Below are positions 27,228 through 36,101 of a stretch of DNA of 64,000 bases, piece after piece. The DNA comes from Glacieibacterium arshaanense (GTDB taxonomy: Bacteria; Pseudomonadota; Alphaproteobacteria; Sphingomonadales; Sphingomonadaceae): assembly GCF_004681125.1 (NCBI RefSeq), contig NZ_SIHO01000003.1, positions 214,122 through 278,121 of the forward strand, read 5' to 3'. Position 1 is the stretch's first letter, and every line of letters begins with the position of its first letter. The notes beneath the pieces are model-generated. The model saw only the letters and a list, made by a program, of their open reading frames with translations, was not told where the DNA came from and ran no database searches. Made by a program: the position numbers and the translations under genes.

Positions 27228-28055
27228 ATGATGCCGATTCATGGGTTTGGAGACATGCTCCAGACCACACCGTCATGGATATTGGGAACCGGGTTCCTGA
27301 TCCTGCAACTCATCGCCTGCGAGCTCGGATTCTTCTGGCACCACCGCTCGGTGGTCAAGAGCGGCGCCGAGCACGAGGCCGGCGAGGAGATGCATGTGCT
27401 CGCCGCCGCGCTCGGGCTGTTGGCGCTGATGATCGCCTTCACCTTCGAAATGGCGCAGGGCCGCTATGAGGACCGGCGCCAGCTGGTCGTCGATGAAGCC
27501 AATGCCATCGTGCAGACCTATCTGCAGTCACAGTTGCTCAACAATCCCGGCCGCGACGAACTCGGCAACCAGTTGCGCGAATATGTCGATATCCGGTTGA
27601 GCTATTTCAAAAGCGGTGGCGACCGCGCCAAGATCGCCGCCTATGACGAAGCCTCGAAGAACAAGCATGTCGATCTATGGCGGACGATGTTGCGCGCTAC
27701 CGCCGACCAGCGCGGCTCGACGACGGTATTGCTGGTGGCCGAACCGATGGCGCGGATCGTCGACACGCAGGCCGACAGGCGCTCGTCGCGTGTCGCGCGT
27801 GTGCCTGCCGAGGTCATGCAGGCGCTGACCATCTATTCGCTGATCACCGCGTTCACGCTCGGCTATATCATGGGGAATGTGCGGACGCGCCACCGCAGCG
27901 CTTCGACGATATTGTTCGTGCTGACCACGGTGTCGATCATGGTGACGCTCGACCTCGACAACCCGGTCAGCGGCGGCATCCAGTTAAGCCCTGAACCGCT
28001 GCAATCGGCACGCGAGGTGCTGCACACGCAATTTCAGCCGGCGGCCAAGCCATGA
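27228..28055 (+). CDS. DUF4239/bestrophin-like membrane protein
   Basis: The 275-aa protein has an N-terminal helix (ILGTGFLILQLIACELGFFW) and a second helix (VLAAALGLLALMIAFTFEMAQGRYEDRR). A soluble helical middle with VVDEANAIVQTYLQ follows, then two C-terminal helices (TIYSLITAFTLGYIMG and ILFVLTTVSIMVTLDLDNPVSGGI). The RYEDRR...EANAI and LDLDNP motifs are those of the DUF4239 family, which has remote similarity to bestrophin channels. Function is unknown. It follows mscL by 28 bp on the same strand and ends at a strong bidirectional terminator. Confidence 0.75.
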   Translation: MMPIHGFGDMLQTTPSWILGTGFLILQLIACELGFFWHHRSVVKSGAEHEAGEEMHVLAAALGLLALMIAFTFEMAQGRYEDRRQLVVDEANAIVQTYLQSQLLNNPGRDELGNQLREYVDIRLSYFKSGGDRAKIAAYDEASKNKHVDLWRTMLRATADQRGSTTVLLVAEPMARIVDTQADRRSSRVARVPAEVMQALTIYSLITAFTLGYIMGNVRTRHRSASTILFVLTTVSIMVTLDLDNPVSGGIQLSPEPLQSAREVLHTQFQPAAKP

Positions 28056-28098
28056 AAAAAAAGGGGCGCGCAACGTAAAGTCGCGCGCCCCGCTTTTT
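28056..28098. terminator. Bidirectional intrinsic terminator
   Basis: An A-run (GAAAAAAAA) precedes the stem GGGGCGCGC - AACGTAAAGTC - GCGCGCCCC, followed by GCTTTTTC. The nine-base-pair GC stem with T-tracts on both strands stands between the convergent DUF4239 gene and the helicase gene. It is the most typical rho-independent terminator in the window. Confidence 0.92.
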
Positions 28099-28114
28099 CG
28101 ATGTGACGAAGCGC

Positions 28115-29443
28115 TTAGCGCGGACCGCGCGAGCGAATCGGGTTCACCACCACGCGCGGGTCGCGCGCCGGCTTGGCGCTGCCGTAGCGGCCCTTGCCCT
28201 GGCCACCACCGCCACCGGGGCGGCGGCCGGCCATGCTGCGCGGATCGCGTTCTTCACGCGGCGGCGGAGGTGCGGCCTTTTCGCGGGCGGCAGTTGCCGA
28301 CACCAGCGCACGGAAATCGGCGGGCAGCGGCAGCATATCGACCTTGATGCGCGTCAGCTTTTCGATGTCGCGCAGGAACGGCCGCTCGTCATCGGCGCAG
28401 AACGCGATGGCCTGGCCGGTGGCGCCGGCACGTGCGGTGCGGCCGATGCGGTGGACATAGCTTTCGGGAACGTTCGGCAGTTCATAGTTTATGACGTGGC
28501 TGACGCCGTCGACATCGATGCCGCGGGCGGCGATGTCGGTGGCGACTAGCACCTTGCAGTTGCCGCGCTTGAACGCATCGAGTGCGCGCTCGCGCTGGCC
28601 CTGGCTCTTGTTGCCGTGGATCGCCTCGGCAACGATGCCGGCATTGCCAAGCTGGCGGACGACGCGATCGGCGCCGTGCTTGGTGCGGGTGAATACCAGC
28701 GAACGTTCGACGCCTTCACCGCGCAGCACGCTTTGCAGCAGCGCCGGCTTTTCGGACTGGTTGACGAAGCACACCCATTGCTCGACGCGCTCGGCGGTGG
28801 TCGCCGCCGGCTTGACCGACACCTTGACCGGATCGGTCAGGAAGCGGCTGGCGAGGTCTTCGATGGTGCGCGGCATCGTTGCCGAGAAGAACAAAGTCTG
28901 GCGCGCCTTCGGCAGGATCTGCACGATGCGCTTCAGCGCATGGATGAAGCCGAGGTCGAGCATCTGGTCGGCTTCGTCGAGCACCAGCACTTCGACCTTG
29001 CGCAGGTCGACAGCACCGCGGTCGATGAGGTCGATCAGCCGGCCCGGCGTTGCCACCATGATATCGACGCCGTGGCCGGCATCGCGAATCTGCTTGTTGA
29101 TCGGCACGCCACCGAACACGACGTTGACCGATAGCCGCATGAAGCGGCCATAGGCGCGGAAGCTGTCGGCGATCTGGCTGGCGAGTTCACGCGTCGGCGC
29201 TAGCACGAGGCAGCGCACCGAGCCGCGCGTCGGCGACTTGGGTTGCAGCGACAGGCGGTGCAGCGTCGGCAGCGCGAACGCCGCGGTTTTGCCGGTGCCC
29301 GTCTGCGCGATGCCGCACAGGTCGCGACCGGTCATCACGGACGGGATAGCCTGCGCCTGAATCGGCGTCGGGGTGTGATAGCCTTCGGCAGCAAGCGCCT
29401 TGGCAATCGGTTCGGCGAGGCCGAAATCGGAAAATTGAGTCAA
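28115..29443 (-). CDS. rhlE: DEAD-box RNA helicase, RhlE-type
   Basis: The 442-aa ATP-dependent RNA helicase carries the Q motif (FSDFGLAEPIAKAL...PTPIQ), motif I AQTGTGKT, Ia PTRELA, GG-type Ib, motif II DEAD in VLVLDEADQML, motif III SAT, and motif VI HRIGRTARAG. The Arg/Gly/Lys-rich tail (about residues 390-442) is typical of RhlE proteins in ribosome assembly and RNA decay. The start is taken as TTG 29443 because similarity begins at TQFSDFGL. Upstream in-frame ATGs give a non-conserved Pro/Arg-rich leader. It has a long, structured 5' leader with a promoter at 29647-29675. Confidence 0.94.
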   Translation of the reverse strand: MTQFSDFGLAEPIAKALAAEGYHTPTPIQAQAIPSVMTGRDLCGIAQTGTGKTAAFALPTLHRLSLQPKSPTRGSVRCLVLAPTRELASQIADSFRAYGRFMRLSVNVVFGGVPINKQIRDAGHGVDIMVATPGRLIDLIDRGAVDLRKVEVLVLDEADQMLDLGFIHALKRIVQILPKARQTLFFSATMPRTIEDLASRFLTDPVKVSVKPAATTAERVEQWVCFVNQSEKPALLQSVLRGEGVERSLVFTRTKHGADRVVRQLGNAGIVAEAIHGNKSQGQRERALDAFKRGNCKVLVATDIAARGIDVDGVSHVINYELPNVPESYVHRIGRTARAGATGQAIAFCADDERPFLRDIEKLTRIKVDMLPLPADFRALVSATAAREKAAPPPPREERDPRSMAGRRPGGGGGQGKGRYGSAKPARDPRVVVNPIRSRGPR

Positions 29444-29462
29444 TTTGGTACTTTCTGGTCGC

Positions 29463-29612
29463 GTGCAAAATGCACATGCGACGCCTGCACCGAAATGGTG
29501 CGGAGGTCGCGGGGGGTCTTTTCGACGACCCGCATGATAAGGGCAGCCCGGGTGGGGAGTGCGCATGAGAACGATGTCGAGGCGGTTTCGCCTGATCACG
29601 CACATCGTTCGA
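29463..29612 (-). promoter_or_regulatory. Structured 5' leader of the helicase gene
   Basis: Three inverted repeats lie between the predicted promoter and the helicase start. The first is GAACGATGT (29571-29579) with ACATCGTTC (29604-29612), enclosing a second stem AGGCG-GTTT-CGCCT. The second is GCACC (29487-29491) with GGTGC (29497-29501). The third is GTGCA-AAA-TGCAC (29463-29475), only about 20 bases before the TTG start. Long structured leaders are known in cold-induced helicase genes, where they control stability and translation. The role here is inferred. Confidence 0.5.
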
Positions 29613-29646
29613 GCAGCGGCACCTTGGCCACGCTTACGCAGTGCGG

Positions 29647-29675
29647 CATATGGACGTGACGGCGCGGAATGTCAA
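29647..29675 (-). promoter_or_regulatory. Candidate promoter for the helicase gene
   Basis: On the minus strand a perfect -35 box TTGACA (29670-29675) is followed by 17 bases and CATATG (29647-29652) as a weak -10 box. It overlaps the stop codon of the upstream MFS gene. Transcription from here would give a leader of roughly 200 bases before the helicase start. Confidence 0.5.
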
Positions 29676-30904
29676 GTTGCAGGGTGGGGATTGCGCTCCG
29701 GCGCCGGCCGCGACAGCCAGATCACTAGGCATGCCAGCGCCAACCCGACGATGCCGATGCCCGCTTCGGCGAGCAGCATGTTGGTCGAGCCGTAGCGCGT
29801 CTGTACCGCGCCGACGATCATCGTCACCACCGGCACCGGCAGGTTGGCGGCGCTCGAAAACGTCGCACCCATCGTTGCAGCGCCGACACTGCCGAGGCAT
29901 TCGAAGCACACCGCGCCGATCGCCGCCCAGGCCGCGCCGGTCAGCATCGCATTGACCAGCACCATAGTGCCGAACCAACCCGGCGTGTGCGGCGCCAGTG
30001 CCATCACCAGCAACCCGACGGCGCTGACAAAGCTGCAGCCGACGAATACCGCACGGCGCGGATAGCGGTCGGCAAGATAGCCGCCGAACAGAGCGCCGGG
30101 GATACTGGCCACGCCGCCGAGTGCGCCGGTGGTCAGCGCCACTAGATCGGCGGACGCGCCCCAGTCATCGGCAACCGCGCTCCACAAATTCGCTGACGCT
30201 GCCAGCGCGACCGGGGTCATCGACAGCATCAGCGCCAATGCGCCTTTGCGCGTTCGCAAGATCTCCAGCAGCGTCCGGCCGAGCGCGGCGAACTGCGTCC
30301 CGAGCCTGAGTCCTGCCTGCCGCTCCGGCAGCCGCACGCGCCGCATCGGCAGCGCTGCGAACAGGATGATCGCCGCCATCAGCAGTGCCGCACCCTCGAC
30401 GCCGGCGCCGTGCTGCGCCAGCCATAGCCCGGCGCCGCCGCCAACTCCCTGGCCGCCGAGTTGCCCGGCCTGTTGCCAGCCCGCAACTGCGCCGCGCTCG
30501 CTAACCGGGTTGGTCTGCGCCATCAGCGCCGTCGTCGCAGTTGCCGACACCGCCGTGGCTATGCCCAGCAGCAGGCTGAGCGCCGACAATAGCGGCATCG
30601 ACGCCGTCACCAGCGGGGTCACCGCAATGCCGGCGAGCGCCGCGAGCGTGGCGAAGGTCGCCAACCAGTACCAATGCTTGACGGTCAGGCTGACATCGAT
30701 GACCGGACCGATCAGCAGCTTCGCGGATTGCGGGAACAGGAACAGCCCGACCAGCCCGGCAATCGCCGCAACGCTGACCCCGGCCTGCGCCAGTTCATAC
30801 CCCAGCGCGATGGTCAGAAAGCCGCTGCAAAGCCCCCATGCCATGTAGAGCAGAGCAAACGCCGGCGGTCGTACGCCGCGCGTCGTGGCAACAGTTTCGT
30901 TCAT
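29672..30904 (-). CDS. MFS transporter, AmpG/PAT-like
   Basis: The 410-aa protein has about twelve membrane helices. It opens LLYMAWGLCSGFLTIALGYEL and has short loops. Features such as TASMPLLSALSLLLGIATAV and a GQLGGQGVGGGAGLWLA segment resemble the AmpG muropeptide permease / acetyl-CoA transporter-like group. The substrate is unknown. It is divergent from the Rrf2 regulator across 108 bp. Its 3' end overlaps the predicted helicase promoter, so it is probably a single-gene unit that reads into the helicase leader. Confidence 0.85.
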   Translation of the reverse strand: MNETVATTRGVRPPAFALLYMAWGLCSGFLTIALGYELAQAGVSVAAIAGLVGLFLFPQSAKLLIGPVIDVSLTVKHWYWLATFATLAALAGIAVTPLVTASMPLLSALSLLLGIATAVSATATTALMAQTNPVSERGAVAGWQQAGQLGGQGVGGGAGLWLAQHGAGVEGAALLMAAIILFAALPMRRVRLPERQAGLRLGTQFAALGRTLLEILRTRKGALALMLSMTPVALAASANLWSAVADDWGASADLVALTTGALGGVASIPGALFGGYLADRYPRRAVFVGCSFVSAVGLLVMALAPHTPGWFGTMVLVNAMLTGAAWAAIGAVCFECLGSVGAATMGATFSSAANLPVPVVTMIVGAVQTRYGSTNMLLAEAGIGIVGLALACLVIWLSRPAPERNPHPAT

Positions 30905-30925
30905 GAATTTCCCCCTGCCGAAAGC

Positions 30926-30950
30926 TTGACAGCATGGTCGCGCAAGTCAA
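30926..30950. promoter_or_regulatory. Candidate dyad upstream of the Rrf2 gene
   Basis: TTGAC at 30926-30930 and GTCAA at 30946-30950 form a dyad with 15 bases between the arms. It lies in the divergent gap between the MFS and Rrf2 genes. TTGACA could also serve as a -35 box on the plus strand, but no good -10 follows at 16-18 bases. Rrf2 regulators often bind such dyads near their own promoters. Confidence 0.3.
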
Positions 30951-31012
30951 TCGCCTATGTGGTAGGAAGGGGTTGTTTTGAGGGCCCGGCCGGTGCAATA
31001 CGCGGGCGTATC

Positions 31013-31438
31013 ATGTTGACCCAACGTTCTCGCTATGCGCTGCGCGCGCTGATCTTCCTGGCCCGCGCCGAAAGTGTCGCGCCGGTGCCGATCAGCACGA
31101 TTGCCGCTGACCAGAAGCTGCCGCGCAAGTTTCTCGAAGCCATTCTGCTCGAACTGCGCAACGGTGGGCTGGTCGAAAGCTATCGTGGCAAGCTAGGCGG
31201 CTACCGTTTGGCGCGGGTGCCGCAGAAAATCAGTTTCGGCGAGATCATCCGGCTGATCGAAGGCCCGCTGGCGTTGGTGCCATGCGTCAGCGTAACCGCC
31301 TACCAGCCGTGCGCCGACTGTTTCGACGAAGCCACCTGCGCGATCCGCAAGGTCATGCTGACGGTGCGCGAATCGACCGCCAGTATCCTCGACAGCAAGA
31401 CGCTCGCCGACATTCTGGAACAGCGCGAAGCTGCCTGA
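31013..31438 (+). CDS. Rrf2-family transcriptional regulator with Fe-S-type cysteines
   Basis: The 141-aa protein begins LTQRSRYALRALIFLARAE and continues ADQKLPRKFLEAILLELRNGGLVES, the winged helix of Rrf2/IscR/CymR proteins. YRGKLGGYRLAR is the wing. Cysteines C100, C103 and C109 form CxxCx5C, a spacing used for iron-sulfur cluster binding in IscR-like regulators. The start at 31013 is the only good match; the frame is open upstream. The gene precedes cysTWA on the same strand, so it probably controls sulfate uptake or reports cysteine/Fe-S status. Confidence 0.92.
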   Translation: MLTQRSRYALRALIFLARAESVAPVPISTIAADQKLPRKFLEAILLELRNGGLVESYRGKLGGYRLARVPQKISFGEIIRLIEGPLALVPCVSVTAYQPCADCFDEATCAIRKVMLTVRESTASILDSKTLADILEQREAA

Positions 31439-31628
31439 GCGGCTCGGCGTGTGGGCACGGCAAACCCAAGCTTGGGGCCGGCCAAGCATTTCGCTATTGC
31501 CCAGCAACTCGCTGGGCTTAGGTAACGCCATCATGGGGTGCCGATTCGGAAGGGCTGCGATGCGCCGAGGTTCAATGTTCGTGCTGCGCTCGGCCGAGGC
31601 CGGTGCGCGTGGCAATTAGGGGCAAACT

Positions 31629-32498
31629 TTGACGGCCGTGGCGCTTCAAACAGCGCGCGCGCGCGCGCCGCGCGGCATGGTCGAACGCTCGATCATGCCC
31701 GGTTTCGGGCTGACAATGGGCTTTACCGTCTTCTACCTCAGCGTCATCGTGCTCATCCCGCTATCGGCGGTATTCATCAAGTCCGCCGGGATGGGCTTCG
31801 AAGCCTTCGCCGAAGTCGCGCTGTCGAAGCGCGCGCTCTATGCCTACCGCCTGAGCTTCGGTGCTGCTGCCATCGCCGCTACGATCAACGCCGTGTTCGG
31901 GTTGATCGTCGCCTGGGTGCTGGTGCGCTACGAATTTCCCGGCAAACGCCTGGTCAATGCGCTAGTCGACCTGCCGTTTGCGCTGCCGACGGCGGTGGCA
32001 GGTATTGCATTGACCGCGCTTTATGCGCCCAACGGCTGGATCGGCTCATTGCTCGCCCCGTACGGCATCAAGGTGGCGTTCCAGCCGCTTGGCGTCGTCG
32101 TGGCGCTGACCTTCATCGGGCTGCCGTTCGTGGTGCGGACGGTCGAGCCGGTGCTCGCCGACCTTGGCCCCGAAGTCGAGGAGGCCGCCGCCAGCCTCGG
32201 CGCCGGGCGCTGGCAGACCTTTGCGCGCGTCATCTGGCCGGCGATCCTGCCGGCGCTGGCGACGGGCTTCGCACTGGCGTTTGCGCGCGCGGTTGGTGAA
32301 TATGGCTCGGTGATATTCATCGCCGGGAACATGCCGTACAAGTCCGAAATCGCGCCGCTGCTCATCGTCATGCAACTCGAACAATATAATGTCCCGGGTG
32401 CGACAGCGATTGCCGTGACGATGTTGCTGGCGTCCTTCGCAATGCTATTCGCGATCAACCTGTTGCAGGGCTGGAGCCGGCGCAGGATGGCCGCATGA
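31629..32498 (+). CDS. cysT: Sulfate/thiosulfate ABC transporter permease CysT
   Basis: CysT is one of two membrane subunits of the CysTWA importer. The 289-aa protein has six membrane helices and the EAA loop [21 protein letters not shown] that docks on the ATPase. [18 protein letters not shown] is a strong CysT signature. The start is TTG 31629 with AGGGGC upstream; ATG 31677 is a plausible shorter start. Its last four bases overlap cysW (ATGA). A 190-bp gap after the Rrf2 gene shows no binding-protein gene. Confidence 0.93.
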   Translation: MTAVALQTARARAPRGMVERSIMPGFGLTMGFTVFYLSVIVLIPLSAVFIKSAGMGFEAFAEVALSKRALYAYRLSFGAAAIAATINAVFGLIVAWVLVRYEFPGKRLVNALVDLPFALPTAVAGIALTALYAPNGWIGSLLAPYGIKVAFQPLGVVVALTFIGLPFVVRTVEPVLADLGPEVEEAAASLGAGRWQTFARVIWPAILPALATGFALAFARAVGEYGSVIFIAGNMPYKSEIAPLLIVMQLEQYNVPGATAIAVTMLLASFAMLFAINLLQGWSRRRMAA

Positions 32499-33337
32499 GT
32501 CGCAGCGTTTCCACCACCGAGCCGCGCTGGATGCGTTGGCTGTTGATCGGGCTGGCGCTTGGCTTCCTGGTGCTGAACCTCGCGCTGCCGCTGGCGGCAG
32601 TGTTCTTCGAAGCCTTCCGCAAGGGCTGGGACGCCTATGTTGCGGGCATCGTCGAGCCCGATGCCATTGCCGCAATGAAGCTGACGTTACTAGTGGCGTC
32701 TATCGCGGTGCCGCTCAACATCGTCTTCGGCATTAGCGCCGCCTGGGCGATCACCAAGTTCGAGTTCCGCTACAAATCGCTGCTGATCACGCTGATCGAC
32801 CTGCCGTTTTCGGTGTCGCCGGTGGTGTCAGGGCTCGTCTATGTGCTGGTCTTCGGCCTGCAGGGCTGGCTTGGGCCATGGCTGCAGGCTCATGACTGGC
32901 AGATCATCTTCGCGGTCCCTGGCATTGTGCTCGCGACGATGTTCGTGACTTTTCCGTTCGTAGCGCGCGAGCTCATCCCGCTTATGCAGGAGCAGGGCCG
33001 AGAGGACGAGGAAGCCGCAATTTCACTCGGCGCCGGCGGCTGGCAGACGTTTACGCGCGTCACCTTGCCCAATATCCGTTGGGGGCTGCTTTACGGCGTG
33101 CTGCTGTGCAATGCCCGCGCGATGGGTGAATTCGGCGCGGTTTCGGTGGTATCGGGGCATATTCGCGGGCTGACCAACACCATGCCGCTGCACATCGAAA
33201 TCCTGTACAACGAATACAACTTCGTCGCGGCGTTCGCGGTAGCCACACTGCTCGCCGGGCTCGCGCTGGTGACGCTGGCGATCAAGACGCTGCTCGAATG
33301 GCGCTACCGCGACCAGCTGCACGTCAGCGGTCATTGA
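32495..33337 (+). CDS. cysW: Sulfate/thiosulfate ABC transporter permease CysW
   Basis: This is the second membrane subunit of the sulfate importer. The 280-aa protein has six helices, the EAA loop [22 protein letters not shown], and CysW-type pieces [20 protein letters not shown] and [19 protein letters not shown]. The C-terminal [13 protein letters not shown] is typical. It overlaps cysT by four bases and precedes cysA by seven, so the three genes are one translationally coupled operon. Confidence 0.95.
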   Translation: MSRSVSTTEPRWMRWLLIGLALGFLVLNLALPLAAVFFEAFRKGWDAYVAGIVEPDAIAAMKLTLLVASIAVPLNIVFGISAAWAITKFEFRYKSLLITLIDLPFSVSPVVSGLVYVLVFGLQGWLGPWLQAHDWQIIFAVPGIVLATMFVTFPFVARELIPLMQEQGREDEEAAISLGAGGWQTFTRVTLPNIRWGLLYGVLLCNARAMGEFGAVSVVSGHIRGLTNTMPLHIEILYNEYNFVAAFAVATLLAGLALVTLAIKTLLEWRYRDQLHVSGH

Positions 33338-33344
33338 GGAAAAC

Positions 33345-34382
33345 ATGACGGTTTCAGCCCATAACATCGTCAAGCATTTCGGCGCGTTCACCGCGCTCAA
33401 TGACGTCAGCCTCGAAGCTCAGCCGGGCGAGTTCCTCGCGCTGCTCGGACCGTCGGGATCGGGCAAGACGACGCTTCTGCGCATCATGGCGGGGCTCGAA
33501 TTCCCTGACAGCGGCAGCATCCGGTTCGACGGCGTCGATGTCTCGACGCGGCCGACGCGCGAGCGCGCTGTCGGCTTCGTGTTCCAGCACTATGCGCTGT
33601 TCCGCCACATGACGGTCGCCGAAAACGTCGGCTTCGGGCTGACGGTCAAACCCCGCAACGAGCGGCCGACGCCGGCAAGGATCAGCGCGCGAGTCGATGA
33701 ACTGCTCAGCCTCGTCCAACTCGGCCACCTCGGCGACCGCTACCCGAGCCAGTTGTCGGGCGGTCAGCGCCAGCGGGTGGCACTCGCCCGAGCGCTTGCG
33801 GTCAATCCCAACATCCTGCTGCTCGACGAACCGTTCGGGGCGCTCGATGCCAAGGTGCGCAAGGACCTGCGACGCTGGCTGCGCGAAGTCCACCAGACGA
33901 TGAAGCTGACGTCGGTGTTCGTCACGCACGACCAGGAAGAGGCGCTCGACCTTGCCGACCGCGTGGTTGTGATGAACCACGGCGTCATCGAGCAGATCGA
34001 CACGCCCGACGCGGTCTATAACCGCCCGGCGAGCGCCTTCGTCTGCGACTTCCTCGGTAATGCCAACAAGCTCGATTGCACGATTGCGAACGGCGCGGTC
34101 GAAATCGGCGGCCACCGTATCGAAAACACTGCGCCACCAGCCAGCGATGGCCTTGGCGTCGCGTTCATCCGACCACATGAATTCGATGTTGCCGCTGCCG
34201 GCCAGCCCGGTGTACCGGTGACGCTACGCCGGCTGACGCGCACCGGCCCGATGGCGGCGCTCGATTGCCTGACTGAAACCGGCGCATTAATCGAAATGAC
34301 GACGATCGAGCCGCCCACGGGATTGCTGCCCGGCGCTGCGCTAACCCTGGTGCCGCGCCGCGTCCGCGCCTATTCGGCCTGA
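33345..34382 (+). CDS. cysA: Sulfate/thiosulfate ABC transporter ATPase CysA
   Basis: CysA powers sulfate import by hydrolysing ATP on the inner face of the membrane. The 345-aa protein has Walker [18 protein letters not shown], a Q-loop in [17 protein letters not shown], signature [15 protein letters not shown], Walker [13 protein letters not shown] and the H-loop [15 protein letters not shown]-terminal TOBE-like regulatory domain covers about residues 240-345. The length is normal. It ends eight bases before the stop of the convergent Mic60-like gene with no visible terminator. Confidence 0.96.
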   Translation: MTVSAHNIVKHFGAFTALNDVSLEAQPGEFLALLGPSGSGKTTLLRIMAGLEFPDSGSIRFDGVDVSTRPTRERAVGFVFQHYALFRHMTVAENVGFGLTVKPRNERPTPARISARVDELLSLVQLGHLGDRYPSQLSGGQRQRVALARALAVNPNILLLDEPFGALDAKVRKDLRRWLREVHQTMKLTSVFVTHDQEEALDLADRVVVMNHGVIEQIDTPDAVYNRPASAFVCDFLGNANKLDCTIANGAVEIGGHRIENTAPPASDGLGVAFIRPHEFDVAAAGQPGVPVTLRRLTRTGPMAALDCLTETGALIEMTTIEPPTGLLPGAALTLVPRRVRAYSA

Positions 34383-34390
34383 CGCCTCGA

Positions 34391-35407
34391 TCAGCCCTTG
34401 GGGGCGACCGGCGGCAGCGGCGCCAGCGCCGCACTTTCCAATACCGCCAAGCCACGCATGCCGGTGCGCAGCCGCCCCGCGTTGTTCAGCCAAGTGCTGG
34501 CGATGCGGCGCTTGTCGGCGGGCAGCGCGCCAATCTGCAAGACCGCGCCATCGACGTTGCCGATGAGCAGCGCGGCCTGTGCGGCAGCGACGCGGTCGAC
34601 TGGGTCGGTCGCGGCACTGCCGGTTTCGCGGACGCGGACGATGCTCGACAGGCTGTTAGTGAACGTGTCCCACCAGCTCGCATCGGCGGGCGCGACAGCG
34701 CCGGTCAGCCGAGGTGCCAGCTGCGCAAGATCGCGCGCCAGGCTGCGCGACGTCACCGGTGCTGCGCCCAGCGCCAGCACGGCGGCAAGCGGCTCGGCAT
34801 GCGCAGCACCGAAACGCGACTGCAGCGCCGCCTCGGCACTCGGCACTGCAACCGCGAGCTTTTCGCCCTTTTCGAGCGCGCGGCGCGTCACCCCGAGCAG
34901 CAACACTGACTGCGCCGCTTCGGCGTCATGCGCGACGCTGGCGAGCGTCGCTTGCGTCGCTGCCGCACTGGCATCGACGCGTGCTGCCAGCATCGAGACC
35001 TGCGTGCTGACCGCATCGATGCGCGCGTTGGTCGTGCCGATGCGCGACGTCAGCTGACCGAAATCGCCGCCGGCCAATGCTGCCGTTGCGGCGGGCTTTT
35101 CCGGTTGCGCCTCGAGTGCGGCGACACGACGTTCGATCTTGAGCGTTGCGGCACGCTGGGCTTCGAGATCGGCGACTGTCGGAAGTGTCGACGCGGCAAA
35201 CCCCGGCAGCTGGCTGCGGATGCGCGTTTCGAACCACGGGTTGGCAATCAGCCCCAGTGCAAACGCTAGCAGCACCGCGCTGATGACCCACGGCAACACC
35301 GGTCGCGACCGCGGTGGTGGCGATGCTAGTGGGCGTTCACGCAGCGCGTTGATGCGGTCGAGGCTCGACCGGCTCAGGCTGGGGGCGTCAGTGTCGGTAG
35401 GGTCCAT
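34391..35407 (-). CDS. Mic60/mitofilin-like inner-membrane protein (COG4223 type)
   Basis: The 338-aa protein has a short cytoplasmic N-terminus rich in Pro, Ser and Arg and one membrane helix at about residues 37-58 (VLPWVISAVLLAFALGLIA). A long periplasmic coiled-coil region (about 80-170; VADLEAQRAATLKIERRVAALEAQ) and a C-terminal helical domain follow. This layout and the position immediately after hemD match the alphaproteobacterial homologue of mitochondrial Mic60, which shapes cristae and intracytoplasmic membranes. The start at 35407 lies three bases after the hemD stop with AAGGG upstream. Identification rests on layout and synteny more than on exact motifs. Confidence 0.75.
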   Translation of the reverse strand: MDPTDTDAPSLSRSSLDRINALRERPLASPPPRSRPVLPWVISAVLLAFALGLIANPWFETRIRSQLPGFAASTLPTVADLEAQRAATLKIERRVAALEAQPEKPAATAALAGGDFGQLTSRIGTTNARIDAVSTQVSMLAARVDASAAATQATLASVAHDAEAAQSVLLLGVTRRALEKGEKLAVAVPSAEAALQSRFGAAHAEPLAAVLALGAAPVTSRSLARDLAQLAPRLTGAVAPADASWWDTFTNSLSSIVRVRETGSAATDPVDRVAAAQAALLIGNVDGAVLQIGALPADKRRIASTWLNNAGRLRTGMRGLAVLESAALAPLPPVAPKG

Positions 35408-35409
35408 CG

Positions 35410-36099
35410 TCAGCCCTTGTCGCACACCAGCCCCGCCGCCGCAAAGAGCGCAGCTTCGTTGGGGGTCGCGGCGATGCTGACATGCCGCCAGCCATTGCCC
35501 GCAGCGGCGGCGACTTTGGCGCTGAGCGCCGCGACGTGCAGCGCCCCGCGCGCCACACCGGCACGGTCGGCAAGCGCCGCGAATACCTGCGCGCTGCGTG
35601 CCGAATAGAGCAGCACGACGTCGATTTCGCCTGCCGCCAGTGCTATGCGCGCCGCATCAGGCAGCGTACGGGCGCGGCGTGCAGCATAGACGATGCGGAC
35701 ATCGACCGTCATGCCAGCAGGCAGCTGGGCGCGGGTCCGGTCGGCACCCGCGAGATGCAACAAAGTGGAGATGCCTGCGGCATCCGCCGTCGCCAGCGCC
35801 GCCGCAACATCGCCGCCGCCGTCGCAGACGTCGCCGAACCCGGCAGCGCGCAGCGCCACAGCAGTCGTGGAGCCTACGGCATAAACGGGCAGCGCGCGGT
35901 ACGCCAGCAGGGCTTCACCGCCATGGCGCACCGCATTGGCGCTGGTCACGAGCAGCGCCTGCGGCCCATGGGCGGGTACAACCCAGCGTCGCGGCGCAGT
36001 CACAAGCAGCGGTGCCAGCAACGCCGCATGGCCGAGACCGGCGAGCGCCACCGCGGTGGCGCTTGCCGCCGGCTCGGGACGCGTCACCAAAACGCGCAT
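35410..36099 (-). CDS. hemD: Uroporphyrinogen-III synthase
   Basis: HemD closes and inverts ring D of hydroxymethylbilane to give uroporphyrinogen III. The 229-aa protein begins MRVLVTRPEPAASATAVAL, the usual HemD opening. It continues LLVTSANAVRHGG, VYAVGSTTAVALRAAGF and VVLLYSARSAQVFAAL, all diagnostic of this weakly conserved two-domain family. The start at 36099 is two bases past the hemC stop; the longer upstream frame runs inside hemC and is rejected. It is the middle gene of hemC-hemD-mic60-like. Confidence 0.9.
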   Translation of the reverse strand: MRVLVTRPEPAASATAVALAGLGHAALLAPLLVTAPRRWVVPAHGPQALLVTSANAVRHGGEALLAYRALPVYAVGSTTAVALRAAGFGDVCDGGGDVAAALATADAAGISTLLHLAGADRTRAQLPAGMTVDVRIVYAARRARTLPDAARIALAAGEIDVVLLYSARSAQVFAALADRAGVARGALHVAALSAKVAAAAGNGWRHVSIAATPNEAALFAAAGLVCDKG

Positions 36100-36101
36100 G
36101 G

